A stretch of 64,000 nt of DNA, taken from contig CM031622.1 of NCBI GenBank assembly GCA_018398815.1, positions 14,185,313-14,249,312 of the forward strand, in the 5' to 3' direction. A program made the translations under genes and the position numbers. The notes under the pieces were generated by a model. That model had not been told where the DNA came from, made no database searches, and saw only the letters and a list, made by a program, of their open reading frames with translations. The stretch is from Conus ventricosus. Its lineage: Eukaryota > Mollusca > Gastropoda > Neogastropoda > Conidae. Of this stretch, positions 1 to 12,340 are shown piece after piece; the stretch's first letter is position 1; each line of letters starts with the position of its first letter.

Positions 1-395
1 TTAAAAGAAGAAAGAGTAGGCTGATTACGAAGGTCTTCAGGGAGGGAGTTCCAAATAGAAGGTAGAAGGTGCTCTAAAACTGAAGGCTCTTTCGCAACAG
101 ATTTCAGAGAACGCTTAGGATTTTCAAAAGTTTTGTGAGAAGAGCGAAGGGTACGAGAGCTTTGGTAGGTGCAGGGAGAAGAAGAGAGATAGTGAGGAAG
201 AGATTCATTGAAGTGGCGGAAAGCAAGAACTGCCAGTTTAAATTGCCACCGATACTGTATGGGAAGCCAGTGCAGTTCGATCAGCATGGGAGTGATGTGC
301 TCACACCTCCTCCTCTTCAAAACAAGTCGTGCAGCGCTATTTTGGACTCTCATAGCTTTCCTTTCTTTCCTAACACGTTTTCTTCCGTGAAATTA
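1..395 (-). mobile_element. Non-LTR retrotransposon (CR1/L2/Jockey-like), C-terminal part of reverse transcriptase ORF, runs off the left edge
   Basis: Read on the minus strand from about 370 down to 1, one frame gives the hallmark C-terminal block of CR1/L2/Jockey-type ORF2 proteins: QNSAARLVL, then LHWLPIQYRWQFKLAVLAF, then SSRTLRSSHKTFE and finally WNSLPEDLRNQPTLSSFK near the window edge. In these families this region follows the reverse transcriptase core. The catalytic FADD motif would lie at higher coordinates and was not found, so the copy seems 5'-truncated or decayed. The stop codon and 3' tail would lie left of the window. The family-level match is secure; the exact clade is not. 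Confidence 0.75.
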
Positions 396-577
396 AGATC
401 GTAACCAAGGAGATCATGTTTCAACCCACGTCTGTTTGTTTGTTTGTATGTCAGCATGATCACACACACACACCCACACACAACAACAACAACAATAACA
501 ACAACAGAAGTGATGTCAACGAATCTTGGTGGAAAGATGGATTGTGGTAAAAAGACAAAACCAGTGATGTTTGGCGC

Positions 578-743
578 GAATCATGATCAAAAGTCAGATC
601 CAAGGCCTATTCGACCTATCATTTAGGGCTAGGTCTCAGTTTGATTTATGTTCTACCCCGGAATCATGATCAAAAGTCAGATCCAAGGCCTATTCGACCT
701 ATCATTTAGGGCTAGGTCTCAGTTTGATTTATGTTCTACCCCG
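578..743. repeat. Perfect 83-bp tandem duplication
   Basis: Positions 578-660 and 661-743 are identical 83-bp blocks, each starting GAATCATGATCAAAAG and ending TTCTACCCCG. The rest of 396-960 shows no convincing gene, only a short CA/ACA-rich stretch near 460-510. Confidence 0.9.
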
Positions 744-959
744 GCTGTCTTTTTCTACGTCTAGGCTTTTGTACTCTGGAGGTCTGTGTTCATCTGGTGT
801 GCAGGCCTGTTATGTTTCTCCTTGTTCTGCGTACCGAAATCTATGTTCCCGTAGAAGTATGTTACCCCATATAACACTCATCAACACTTTGCCGCTCATC
901 TTTTGTGGTTGAAGTAATGCTGTTCTCTTCTTCTCCTCTTCCCCAAACCCCGCTTTGTA

Positions 960-960
<1 letters not shown>

Positions 961-1015
<55 letters not shown>
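961..1015. repeat. Poly-C followed by (CT)n microsatellite
   Basis: Nine C residues and then an uninterrupted CT dinucleotide run. From 1016 to about 2390 I see no supported gene; short open frames there show no recognisable family. Confidence 0.95.
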
Positions 1016-1018
<3 letters not shown>

Positions 1019-1504
1019 GTGTAAAGTTTATGCACAGATCTTGCTTTTTGCTTTCACTCGGTTTAAATATTGTTGTCCCGTTTGATTGCTGACTATGTTC
1101 TCCACCATTGAGCTGGCCAGACACATGTGTTTGTTCTGTGTGCCTGTTATTTATGCGTGTGCTAGCTGGTAATTACAGTAGCGTAACAAAAAGACACTGG
1201 TTTGGTGTTCTGTGTCTTTGTTTCATCGTTAGAAACGAAAGTTACTGTACTTATCATCTGCTATATAATTCCTGTGGCTGTCTTGAGATTTCATTACAAA
1301 TCAACAATCAGAGGTTATCTTCCGTAACAGAGCAGGTTAGCCGTCCCTTATTCTGTCTACATGGAGAGCCAAATTTTCTGTGGACCTAATTGGTTGATGC
1401 GCATCGAAAAACGAACTCAACCAATCACCAAACAACGTAGATAAACAGTTCCCACAAAGGAAGAGCTATACAGTATACTCTAATGTTTAAATTTTAAACA
1501 GAAA

Positions 1505-1640
1505 TGTTACTGGCTCCGCAAGACAATACAAACAGATTACAGGGCAAAATACGATGCATTTCAACCTCTTTGGTCTTATTCAGGTAACACAAACAAATTC
1601 AGGACAATAAAAACGAAGAACGAGCAATCACTTATCTTCT
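1505..1640 (+). repeat. Dispersed repeat, diverged partner at 62690-62880
   Basis: The stretch GATGCATTTCAACC, the later TTCAGGACA and GAAGAACGAGCAATCA recur in the same order at about 62777-62870, with substitutions and small indels. I judge this a decayed dispersed repeat of unknown class. Confidence 0.45.
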
Positions 1641-2394
1641 CATAGTCGGCGCAAAATGGGGTTTATTTTCGTCCATATATGGGTTCTGCGCAGGACGAAC
1701 TCTAGGGAGAGGCTGATAGCAGGTGTTAGGAGAAGAATTACCCCTGTACGAGTGATTCGGCCTGAGCTCATTACACTCTGTGGGAACCTGGCCGCGTCCA
1801 GTTCATGACTCCTAGACACCCCTCTGCTGTCCACGGCTTTCTTTTTGGCGCTGTGGCGATTCCAGCATGCACCTCTTGGACGGTCGGTCGCCACAAGGCT
1901 ACGCTGCCTTTGACGAAAGTGTCGGCCACTTAACATATGACGCCAAGTTCTACATTGGGAAATCTAAGCGTTATGGAGTTCTCTTTTGTTCTTCCTCGAC
2001 TACATCCAGCTGAAACTCTTTTCAGCTGCTTCTACTATTTCCTCAAGCGCTCCGATTCTCGCACAAGCAGAAATCGAGAGCAGATAAGCCTACAGCCCCC
2101 ATGCTCCAACCTTGATGGCGAGAACTTTGGCTTGGAAGCCTGATTCTCTCAAGCTGCTGACTAGACTGGCATACTTCTCTGTTTCGTAGACATGAGCTTG
2201 CTCCTTTCTTCTCCCATATGGTGCAGTGAGCTCAATCAATATCATTTGTTTTGATGAGCTTGAGTGGAGTACTATGTACAGTCTCACGCTACTTTTCCTG
2301 ATGATCTCTTGATGATTTTCTCATGCTGACAGGTCCGTTGGCATCTTCAAGTCATGCACACCATTCAGTTAATCCAGTTTCCATGCTCTTGAAG

Positions 2395-3175
2395 TCACGG
2401 CTGTTCCAGACCACGATTATGGTCTCCTGCTTCGTAGAACATCGTTGATGGAACTTCTGTTTGCTCAGTGTTTTCTCTGGCAAGAAGAAAGAGATGCACC
2501 AGAAGGTGCCGGCTGAACCCAGAGAAGGACTGTGCCCAACTGCCAAACCATCTGGGAACAATCCTGTACCACCCTTGGAAGACTTCGCTGTGTGTAAACA
2601 GGGTGCAGGCACGCCACACCAAGCGTTCCCTGAAAACGTAAAGGGACATAATTGTTCCCTGGCAGATGCCATTGTGTGATGGCCACTGGACCTGACACAT
2701 GAGAACCTCAACAGAAGCGTGCCTGTGAGTGTACAGAGACCAACACCAAAAGATGCCACCGTCAAGCCAACTGCTGTGCACAGCCTGCAGCCCTGCCTGT
2801 TGCTGTCCTGCTGTGCGCAGCCTGCAGCCCTGCCTGTTGCTGTCCTGCTGTGCGCAGCCTGCAGCCCTGCCTGTTGCTGTCCTGCTGTGCGCAGCCTGCA
2901 GCCCTGCCTGTTGCTGTCCTGCTGTGCGCAGCCTGCAGCCCTGCCTGTTGCTGTCCTGCTGTGCGCAGCCTGCAGCCCTGCCTGTTGCTGTCCTGCTGAC
3001 AGGGGGAAAGAGCACAGCTCCAAACACAGCCAATGATGCGCCACACGATCGCCACGCGCTCTCTGAAGAGGATCCCGGGTTGCAGTTCTTCCCACTGTCA
3101 ACATCACTTTTCTTCTGGTCAATAGGTTTTCCCTCACACTCACTGGACCGTTCTCCATTGGCAGCCAACAGGTAG
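2395..3175. repeat. Dispersed repeat (copy 1) interrupted by a 37-bp tandem array
   Basis: Several blocks here (CCTGTACCACCCTTGGA near 2565, AAGGGACATAATTGTTCC near 2641, TTCCCACTGTCAACA near 3088, CACTGGACCGTTCTCCA near 3141) recur in the same order at 15280-15765. It is a diverged dispersed repeat of unknown class. Open frames on both strands through it come from the tandem array and are not credible genes. Confidence 0.6.
2771..2998. repeat. 37-bp minisatellite, about six near-identical units
   Basis: The unit begins CCTGCAGCCCTGCCTGTTGC and ends CTGTGCGCAG. Since 37 is not a multiple of three, successive units cycle through all reading frames, which creates spurious long open frames on both strands. 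The array is absent from the related repeat at 15.3-15.8 kb, so it expanded after the copies separated. Confidence 0.9.
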
Positions 3176-3784
3176 ACAAAAACAACAACAACAGCAACAA
3201 CAACAACAATGCAAAACGACACACCCGAAGATGTCGGTGGAACCTAGAGAACTACTGACCCCAGTAGCCGAACCAAGCAGCCAGGAGCAATGCTGCAACA
3301 CTCCTAGGAACGTGAGCTGTGTTTACATTGGGTGAATACTGTTCTGCAAGCTTCACACACCTTTCTGTTATGACACATTATTCAGCATACCATAGTACAT
3401 ACTCTGGTATTCCAGAATATTATTCATGATCTTTATAGGGCTATAGACTAATGCTAATGCTTAGCGCCTCTATATACATTTGTAATGTACTATTGTTGCT
3501 GATTCCACATACTAAACAAAATTGCTGAATCCATGTAATCAGCTGCCGCTTTTGTGAAATGAGTTGCTGATTCCATGAAACAGGCAACCTTTCCATCTCT
3601 TACATACATTGAGTGCCTGTTTTGTAGAATAGGTAGTCACTTGCCCCATTACGTAAAATCCGCAAAAGCTTTGCCTTTGCTATGAACTTGGCAATTTTAT
3701 TAATTCGGTATGACATATATGTGTCCCGAGGAAGACCCACAAACATTGAAATATTGGGGAAAATTTTGTCTCTCTCTCTTATAC

Positions 3785-3792
<8 letters not shown>

Positions 3793-3827
<35 letters not shown>

Positions 3828-3829
3828 CA
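3793..3829. repeat. (TA)n microsatellite
   Basis: Alternating T and A at the left boundary of the foldback element that follows. The preceding stretch 3180-3790 shows no gene. Confidence 0.9.
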
Positions 3830-4610
3830 AACTAAAAAATAAATTCCAAGGATAAGTACCGAGCACCATTCCAGCAACTTACAGAGCAGCTTGGTGTTGC
3901 AATGACTGCAAGAAATATTGAATTATAAACAAAGCTTGCTCTTATGTCTTAGATTGTAGAAATAGGGGGAGATAAGCATTCATATCTGCAGTGATAGATA
4001 ATTCTGCCTAATTAACAGTATGTGCTTGAGTGGGTGAATGGGGAAAAATAAAATAAATGCTTCTCAAAATGAGCCTTCAGCAAGCTTATAGTCTCCAAGG
4101 GGGAGACAAGCTCCAATAGGGAGGGAAACTCACTAGCATATAACTCCTGGTCAGATGCCGATATTTCAAAACCCGATTGTTTCTCCTCAGTGACCGCGGA
4201 AAGTTGGTAATTTGACTCCTCTGCCTTTTCAGTTTTAAGAAGAATACTATCCCAGAAAAGGCTGGTGTGCAATACCGTAGTATGTTTGTTGAGTTTTCAA
4301 AAAACCAACCAAAGGTACCACCTAAGAAGCAAAAGAAAATCATGAAAGAGCAAAACAAGCTACATTTTCTTGTGAAAAGTAGAAAATATAAAAAGATAAC
4401 CTCTTAAGACACTGGAGACTATAAGCTTGCTGAAGGCTCATTTTGAGAAGCATTTATTTTATTTTTCCCCATTCACCCACTCAAGCACATACTGTTAGTT
4501 AGGCAGAATTATCTACCACGGCAGATATGAATGCTTATCTCCCCCTATTTCTACAATCTAAGACATAAGAGCAAGCTTTGTTTATAATTCAATATATATA
4601 TATATATATA
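3830..4610. mobile_element. Foldback/MITE-like element with long inverted arms, single unit
   Basis: The segment from about 3905 to 4100 (ATTGAATTATAAACAAAGCT through CCTTCAGCAAGCTTATAG) returns in reverse complement at about 4425-4600, giving arms near 190 bp around a 320-bp centre. Both outer edges sit in TA-rich repeats, compatible with TA-target insertion. The same sequence appears as five tandem or inverted units at 29.3-32.1 kb. No transposase was recognised; short frames in the centre have no known domain. Confidence 0.65.
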
Positions 4611-4789
4611 TTTTAAAATAATGCTCTCTTGTTGTCCTGAGCTCCGCACCTTGTAGAATAGACTGAGGTAAAAACCGGAGACGGTAAAATACAAGAATAA
4701 AAACAAGTCTTTTAATTTCTCAGACTTGTATTTTTAACAGCGATTGTACAAAGTACAAGTCTGAGACACGAAAAGACTGTTGTTTTCCT

Positions 4790-4792
<3 letters not shown>

Positions 4793-4823
<31 letters not shown>

Positions 4824-4851
4824 CAGGAGAGAGAGGAAGAGACCGCTAGTT

Positions 4852-4911
<60 letters not shown>
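4793..4911. repeat. (TA)n and (GA)n microsatellites
   Basis: A TA run near 4793-4822 and a GA run near 4855-4911, separated by a short unique stretch. No gene is seen from 4611 to 5200. Confidence 0.95.
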
Positions 4912-5202
4912 ATATATACACACATATATTAATACACCAATAAAGAGTGAAATAAACCAATTGATGTGAACCATCATTACCTTTAGTTATAACATTGGAA
5001 CAAGTCTGCATTAGCAACCTGACAAAAAGGAACACCACAACAATTTGGTTGAGTGCTGAGAAATCTTTATTAGCTTTTTACAGCTGCACACACATGATTC
5101 TGTGCAACTGCATCCAATTCTATTGAGTTCAAAATCACCACATTCAACCATACTGACTGACATGATTGAGATACATAATTCAGTGTAACTGTATCCGATT
5201 CT

Positions 5203-5320
5203 TTTCAAAATCACTGACTTGTGAGTTGATTTTAACGTGGTGACAGCCTTGATGTGGCCCTTTGCGGTCGGCTGGGCTATAAGCAACATTATCTTATCTT
5301 ATCTTATCTTTCAAAATCAC
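5203..5320 (+). mobile_element. 5'-truncated LINE tail with (TTATC)n 3' end and 12-bp target-site duplication (copy 1)
   Basis: The insert at 5215-5308 carries the 3' tail GTGGTGACAGCC...GGCTGGGCTATAAGCAAC followed by TTATC repeats. It is bracketed by TTTCAAAATCAC at 5203-5214 and 5309-5320, an exact 12-bp duplication. The same tail occurs at 18618-18895 (minus) and 55726-56035 (plus) with different 5' end points. This is the signature of target-primed retroposition. From 5321 to 5990 I see no gene. Confidence 0.85.
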
Positions 5321-5989
5321 CACATTCAACCACCTGGGGCATGCTTGCTATTTCCTTTTGACCACTGCAAGTCTTTCTTTTCCTCAGAATGATCAGAAAT
5401 TATGTGCAATTCACATAACACACTCCACATCACAACCACAACATGTAAAACTGTAACAATACAGTGTGTGTAGCTAAATTCACAAGCCTTCATCAAACCC
5501 AGCTGCTACTGCCATTGCTGACAACTGTATTTTTGGGGAGTTTTAAAATGATCCGAATTTCTTTTCTGTAGGGAGAGGGAGAAAGAGGGGGGAGGTGAAG
5601 GGTAGGGAGGGGGGAAGGGAACTTTTTGAATTTTTCCCCCTTCGACTGCGCACTACAGCTACCCATAAGCATGCCACGTCTGACTGACAGCAACTCTAAA
5701 CCTTTTTTTCCCTTTTTTAATTTTAAATCTAAACACATCTAAATATCCAAATGTGTCTTACAAAACAAATGATGACAGCCTACGGCGAAAGCTTGTTTGG
5801 GTTTTCCTTCCTGTTCCCCCGATCCCATCCCTTCCAATTCCTGGGAGTGCACTTTCCACCATTTTCTTCCCCTACAAAGCAGTTTATGGGGGAGGTTGAA
5901 AGGGGAAAAAAAAAAAAAAGTGAGCAAATGTGAACATGCACATGAGCAATAGTTCGCCACTGTAACAGTGCTGTACAAGAAAAACCCGG

Positions 5990-7320
5990 GGACCATCGGT
6001 ATACCAGCCCTGTTCCCCTACCTGTGAACATGCATGCACACAAAAAACCCGGGGCTCCATGGGTTACCACCCCTGTTCACCCACAATTAACAGTGCTTAC
6101 CAAGAAAGCCGGGCTCCATCGGTATACCACCCTGTCACCCTCAACTGTAAACGTGCGTGTACACAGAGAAAGCCGGGCCCAACTTTACCACCCTGTTCCC
6201 TCAACTGGAACACATGTACACGAGAAACCGGCCCATCGGTATACCACCCCTGCACCCAACAACGGGAACATGATTTACCAAAAAAAAAACCGGGCTCCTG
6301 GGTATACCACCCTGTTCCCCCTTACAACGGAACATGCTGTGCCAGAGAAACCCGGCCCCCATCGGTATCCCAGCCCTTTTTCCCCTAAAACTGTGAACAG
6401 TGCATTACCATGGAAAGCCAGGCCCATCGGTTTACCAGCCCCGTTCACCCACAACTGTGACATGCATGCACACAGAGAAAGCCGGGGCTCCAGGGTACCC
6501 CACCCCTTTTTCCCCCTACAACTGGAACAGGCGTGTACCAGAGAAAGCCGGGCTCCATCTAACCACCCTGTTCACCCACAACTGTAACATGCGTGTACAC
6601 AGGAAACCCGGGGCTCCAACGGTACCAGCCCGGTTCACCTACAACTGGAACATGCATGAACACGAAAACCCTGGCCCGGGGTAAAACCACCCTGTTCCCC
6701 ACAACGGAACATGCATGTACAAAAGGAAAGGGGCTCCACGGTATCCACCCTGTTCCCCTTACAACTGTGAACATGCATGTGACAGAAAAAAGCCTGGCCC
6801 CATCGGTATCCCACCCCTTCACCCTAAAAACGGGAAACAGTGATTACACGGAAACCAGGCTCCAGGGTTAACCAGCCCCGTTCACCCTACAACGTAAAAC
6901 TTGCATGTGCACAGAGAAACCGGGCTCCAGGGTATACCACCCTGTCACCCTAAAACTGGAACGGCATTGCACGAGAAAGCCGGCCCCATCGGTTTACCAC
7001 CCCTGTTCCCCCTACAACGGGAACAGGCAGGGGCACAGGAAACCCGGGGCCCCCGGGGTATACCCCCCCCGCCCCCTACAATGTGAAATGCTGAACCCAA
7101 GAAAAAGCCGGGGCTCCAGGGTATACCGCCCGTTAAACCCACAACTGGAACAGTGCTTACACAGAAAAGCGGCTCCACAGTTACCGCCCCCACCCTACAA
7201 TGAAAAATTTCAGTCACGAGAAAGCCGGGCCCTTTGGTTACCACCCTGTTCACCCTAAACGTAAACAGTGAGTACAAGAGAAACCGGGGTCCATGGTATA
7301 CCACCCTGTCACCCTACAAG
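5990..7320. repeat. Degenerate minisatellite, unit roughly 70-85 bp
   Basis: About 17 irregular units contain CAGAGAAAGCCGGGCTCCA, then CGGTATACCACCCTGTTCACC and ACAACTGTGAACATGCATG in variable forms. Units differ mostly by one- or two-base losses in homopolymers, so part of the irregularity may be consensus error. Open frames here are repeat artefacts. Confidence 0.85.
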
Positions 7321-7439
7321 GGCGTTGGTGATTTTCAATTAAAAAAACGTATTTTCAAAAAAAATATGTGAACATCTTCCAAATTTTTTCAAAAAGGAGG
7401 GGGGAAGAAGGGATTTCTTTTTCATCTAAGCTTCAAAAG

Positions 7440-7720
7440 GGCAAAGGGTAGACGAGTGGGGTTACCTATGGAGCACCTAGTAGGGGTACCTAGAGTGGTT
7501 TACCTAGTAGTGGGCTCCCCTAGTAGGGGGGCAAAACCTATAGTGGGCTACCTAGTTGGGGGTTACCTGTGTGGTTTTCCTGGGGGCTACCAGTAGTAGG
7601 CTCCCTATTGGGGTTTTTACCTAGTATGGCTACCTGTGTGGGAACCAGTAGGGGGCTACTATTTTGGGGTTCCCTTAGTGGCTTCCCTAGTGTGGGAAAC
7701 TAGTAGGGGATACCGCTGTT
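7440..7720. repeat. Short degenerate tandem repeat (unit about 15-18 bp)
   Basis: Repeated variants of CTACCTAGTAGTGGGG. The region 7721-8045 that follows has poly-T but no recognisable gene. Confidence 0.75.
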
Positions 7721-8049
7721 ACGTCCCACCAGAAAAAAGGTTTCTCAATGAAAATTTTTTCAAGATTTTTTTCATCAGCATACTCTGGAAAATTTCAGGC
7801 TTTTCGTCAGGTTTTTTTTTTTTTTTTTTAAATGTTTCGGCCTGTATTCTGACTTTTGTCCACACCATCCAGTGCGAAATTCATGTGCCATTTAAACAAG
7901 AGATTTTGCCATTTTTGTCCTTTTAACCAAAACACAACGATTACGCTTTGCGGGTGCAACTACTGTGAAAAACTTTGAGTGAATGTGTTTCACAAGATTT
8001 GTTTTTCTCCTCCATTGTATTCAAAAATTTTCGCCGAACAGTGTACAAA

Positions 8050-8530
8050 AAAGTAAAATCGTGTGGAAAAAGGGGTCTGGAAAATGTGGGAAAAGAAAAA
8101 AAATCGGTAATGAGGGAAAAGAAAACAGGTTGGTAAATGAGGGAAAAGATAAACGGGTCGGAAAATGGGGGGAAAAGACAGGTCTGGAAAATGTAGGGGA
8201 AAAAAATAAACAGGTCGAAATGTAGGGGAAATTAAACAGGTCGGTAAATGTAGCGGAAAAGAAAAAGGTCTGGTAATGTAGGGGAAAAGAAAAACAGGTC
8301 GGTAAATTTTTGGGAAAAGATAACAGTTCTGGTAATTGGGAAAAGTTAAAAAATCTGGTAAATGTAGCGGAAAAGAAAAAAGGTCTGGTAAATGGGGGGG
8401 AAAAAAAAAACAGGTCTGTAAATGTGGGAAAAGTTAAACAGGTCTGGAAAATGTGGGGAAAAAAGAAAAACGGGTCGGTAAATGTAGGGAAAAAGTTAAA
8501 CGGGTCTGGAAAATTGGGGGGAAAATTTTA
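8050..8530. repeat. Degenerate minisatellite, unit about 30-35 bp, purine-rich
   Basis: Repeated variants of GGGAAAAGAAAAACAGGTC followed by TGGTAAATGTA. The long lysine/glycine-rich frames here are repeat translation. From 8531 to 9380 no gene is seen. Confidence 0.8.
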
Positions 8531-9384
8531 ATGAAAGTTTCCACCTTCCTCTTGTGCTACGGTGTAAAGTTGTGAATAAATCTGAAGACTGGGGGGCGCT
8601 TTGTACCCCACCCCTGTTTCCTTTACAGGCTTTTCACAAAAATTTTTTCCACACAGCCTTTCGACTGCACCCATCATCTCTGTGGAAATTTTCCAACACT
8701 TTCCCAGGCCCATGTGCCCATGAAAACACGAAGCAACAAAAAACAAAAAAATGTCCTTTCATTTTAAAAAACTTGTAAGAGGCAAGGGAAATACACTGGG
8801 AAACAGCGAGGGCCCCTTTTTTTTTTTCGAACACAAAGAATATTGAATTTAAAAAAAGGGTTCTAAAAAACCCATATAGCTTAAACACTACCAAAATTGC
8901 TCTTGAAAGACTATAAATCAAGACAGCCCACAGCTATTTTCAGTTGTTTTTATCTTTAAAAAAAGCCTCATGCATTTAGGCAAGGAAAGGAAATACCTGA
9001 TGAAAAAAAACATAAAAGAATCAAAATGGGCCCAACACAGCGTGCGCAAGCCCCCACACACCACGTGGCATGCAACACACATAACAAAATCGCAAACAAA
9101 AGGTTGTTTTGCACACCACGCCACTTACACTCATCAACACACACACACCTGTTTGGGGTTTAATATATTTGTACAAAATATATATGGGGCTAGTGAGTAC
9201 CCGCCTTCAATGACAAACATTTTTACAGTATGGTGTTTTAATTCATATTCCAAACCCGCCAGCTAAAAATGCTCTGTTCTTTCAAATCTTAAATTGTGTA
9301 AAATCGATGCAAACTAAAACAAAACAATACTTCACAAAAACCCTTAAAAGACCAAACAACAGTGACAAAAATTTTTTACTTTGA

Positions 9385-10510
9385 CATTCTTTCCCCTTTT
9401 ACAGGATGCCGACCAGAATCTGCACTGGTTGGGCCCTGTACCGCAGGGGCATTGTTTTCCCCTTTTTACAGGGGGTGCCACACAGAGATGACTGCACCCC
9501 CTGGGGGAAGTCCCGCAGGACATTCGTTTTCCCCTTTTCAAGGGAGCCGACACAGAGAGCTGCACTGGCTGGCCCGTCGCCGCAGGGGCTTTTTCCCTTT
9601 CACAGGTGCCCCACCAGAATGACTGCACTGCTTGGCCATTCAGCCGCAGGGACACGGTTTTCCCCTTTCACAGGGGGCCACACAGAGATGACGCACGGCT
9701 TGGCCGTCACCCCCAGGACATTTCTGTTTCCCCTTTTTCAGGGGGGCCGCAAGAAATGCTGCACTGGCTTTTGGGCCCTTCAGCCGCAGGGGCCCCTTCT
9801 GTTCCCCTTTTCACGGGATCCGACAAGGTTACGCACCGGCTTGGCCAGTAAACCCCAGGCATTCGTTTTCCCCTTTTTTACGGGGGTGGGCCCACACAGA
9901 GATGACTGCACGGCTTGGGGCCAAGTCAGGGAGGAATTCTTTTTCCCTTTTCACAGGGGATGCCGACCAAGATGACTGCATGGCTGGCCAGCAGCCGCAG
10001 GGACTTCTGTTCCCCTTTTCACAGGGATTCCCCCAGAGATGACTCACTGGCTTCCCTTCAGCCCAGGACATTCGTTCCCCCCTTCCAGGACCCGACACAA
10101 GATGACTGCACGGGTTTTGGGCCCGTCACCGCAGGGGGGCCCCCACAGGGGGCCGACAAGAGATGACGCACTGGCTTGGCCTGTCAGGCAGGGAAATTTT
10201 TTCCCCTTTCACAGGGAAACCGCACAGAGTGACGCAGGGTTGGCCATTCCCGCTGGGGCATTCTTTCCCCTTCACAGGGATGCTGCCAGAGATACGCAAA
10301 CCCCTTGGCCATGTCAGGGTTTCCGACACAGAGTACTCACGGCTTTCCAGTCAGGGATGCCGACCAGAGATGGCACGGCTTGGCCATGTCGGGTCCGACA
10401 CAGAGATGCTGCAAAGGCTTGGGCCTGCAGGGATCCGACACAGAGTGACTGCACTGGCTGGCCAGTCAGGGGTGCCCCGACACAGAGATGACGCCTGGCT
10501 TGGCCATGTC
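9385..10510. repeat. Degenerate minisatellite, unit roughly 70-80 bp
   Basis: About 15 units share TTCCCCTTTTCACAGGG, then GCCGACACAGAGATGACTGC, ACTGGCTTGGCC and GTCAGCCGCAGGGG. Units vary mainly by small indels. The GATGAC part is not a coding signature; open frames on both strands come from the repeat. Confidence 0.85.
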
Positions 10511-10850
10511 GCCGCAAAGGCAACAGTGGCACCCCAAAGGGGAGGGGTGTGGCAAGCGGCACAGGGGCCCAGACCCAAAGGACATGCTGTGTGGCAACGG
10601 CTCAGCTCCAACAAAGGACATCTTGGGCAACTGGGTACAGGGGTCCAGACCAAAGGACAGCTGTTTGGGAAGCGGCTACAGGGTCCAACCCAAAGGACAT
10701 CTGGTGGCAAGCTGGCTACGCCCAGACCAAAGGGGGCATTCTGTGGGCAAACGGCTACAGCCCAACCAAAGGAAAACTGTGTGGCAAGCGGCTAAGGCCC
10801 CGACCAAAGGAAAGGTGTGGGCAACTGGCTAAAGGGTCCCGACCCACAGG
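10500..10850. repeat. Degenerate minisatellite, unit about 40 bp
   Basis: Repeated GGCAAGCGGCTACAGGG followed by CCAGACCAAAGGACA in variable copies directly after the preceding array. From 10850 to 12290 no gene can be supported; many homopolymer runs suggest low consensus quality. Confidence 0.8.
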
Positions 10851-12294
10851 CGGCCCCCAAGCCCATTTTATCCCCGAGGGCACAGCCTCAACCCAGCAAC
10901 CGGAGACAGCACTTTCAGACCGAGTCAGCTGGCAGTCCACCATCAAGGCCGGGAGAGAGGCCCCGTGGGAAGAACGGGGGCACCGCAGATGCAAAGAATG
11001 GGCGTCGTCACCCCACCCCCTCCCGACGGGGAAATTCCCTACAGCAAATGCAAAAGTCTGTTGATGGGGAAAGGGCTCTTCACCACACAGGGGCTGCAAC
11101 CCAAACTGATGATCCCGCCGCAACCCTTGTCTCTTCGAGACAGACGGATCCCCCCAAGGAGGGGAGTATTGTTCAATGACTGAAAAAATTCACACATGGC
11201 AACAAAATCATCCTTTCCCCACATTTTTAAAAATGAGCCAGCAATCGATGTTTTGCCTTTGATCACTGCCTTGTTGATATTCAAGCCATAAAAAAATGGA
11301 ATTAAAAATTACCTCCATAAAAAAAAATTCGATTTTTGAAGTAAAAATAAATATAAAAAAAGAAATTTTCGAAAGAAAAAATGAACCTAAAAACAAAAAA
11401 TGAAAATTTTTCAAATTAATAGGTTTTCAACCCATTTTGAGAAAAAAAGGCTTCTAAACAATCTTAAAATTTTTTTAGCACGGGCACTTACTTTTTACCC
11501 TCTTATTTTTGGCCCCCAAAAAAACGGGGGAAGGCTTTAATGTTTCCGGGAAAGGTTTTTAACAAAGGGGGTTCTAAAATTGCTTTAAAATTTTTTACAA
11601 GGAAAATTCATTTTAATAAAAGAAACAAGAAACCGGGAGGCCAAATCTCAATTTTAACAATTTATTGGTTTTTTTTGGAGAAATGGGGGGGCCAAAGGAA
11701 AATTTTAGGGTTAGGAAAAACATTTCAAAAAGTCAAAATGCCCAGGTAATAACCCCATTTTTTGCTTAGCCGGGGAATAACCCCCGCGGGTTAAAGGTTT
11801 TGGGTGGCGGGTCACAAAAATCCTGTGAAACAGACCCTTGAGACCCTTTTCCCAACAAACTTTCACCAAACCTTGTCCCAAAAACGGGAGGGGATAAAAA
11901 CCGATGTTACAGAGCGGGAAGCTTGTAAAATACAAACACACACACAAAACAAAACGGAAAAGAGAAAAAATTAACCTTTTTGGTGTTTTGTTCACGAAGA
12001 ACAGTTGAAAAAAAAAGTTCTGTTTGCCTCCATGATCATAGATCTCTGTGGCACTTTCCCCCTGTACACACCCCAACCTGTCTTACACGGACACCCCAGG
12101 TCCTCAGCCTAGCTTTCAGCGCCAAAGGGGGGCTTAATGTCTGGGTGTTTTTAGGCAAAAACCCCGGGAGAAGACACTGCAAAATGCCTGCAATCAGGTG
12201 GTTTCGCACGTCCATAATGCAGGACACTGTCAAACCGAGCCCCGCGAGTTGTATTTTTTTTCGTTTTGGAATCAGAAATGATGGTCCCCCAAAA

Positions 12295-12340
12295 CCCCCC
12301 CCACCCCCCCCCCCCCCCCCCCCCCTTTTCCCCCCCCCTT
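12295..12340. repeat. Poly-C tract
   Basis: Nearly pure C run. The surrounding 12340-13310 is AT- and homopolymer-rich with no recognisable gene. Confidence 0.9.
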
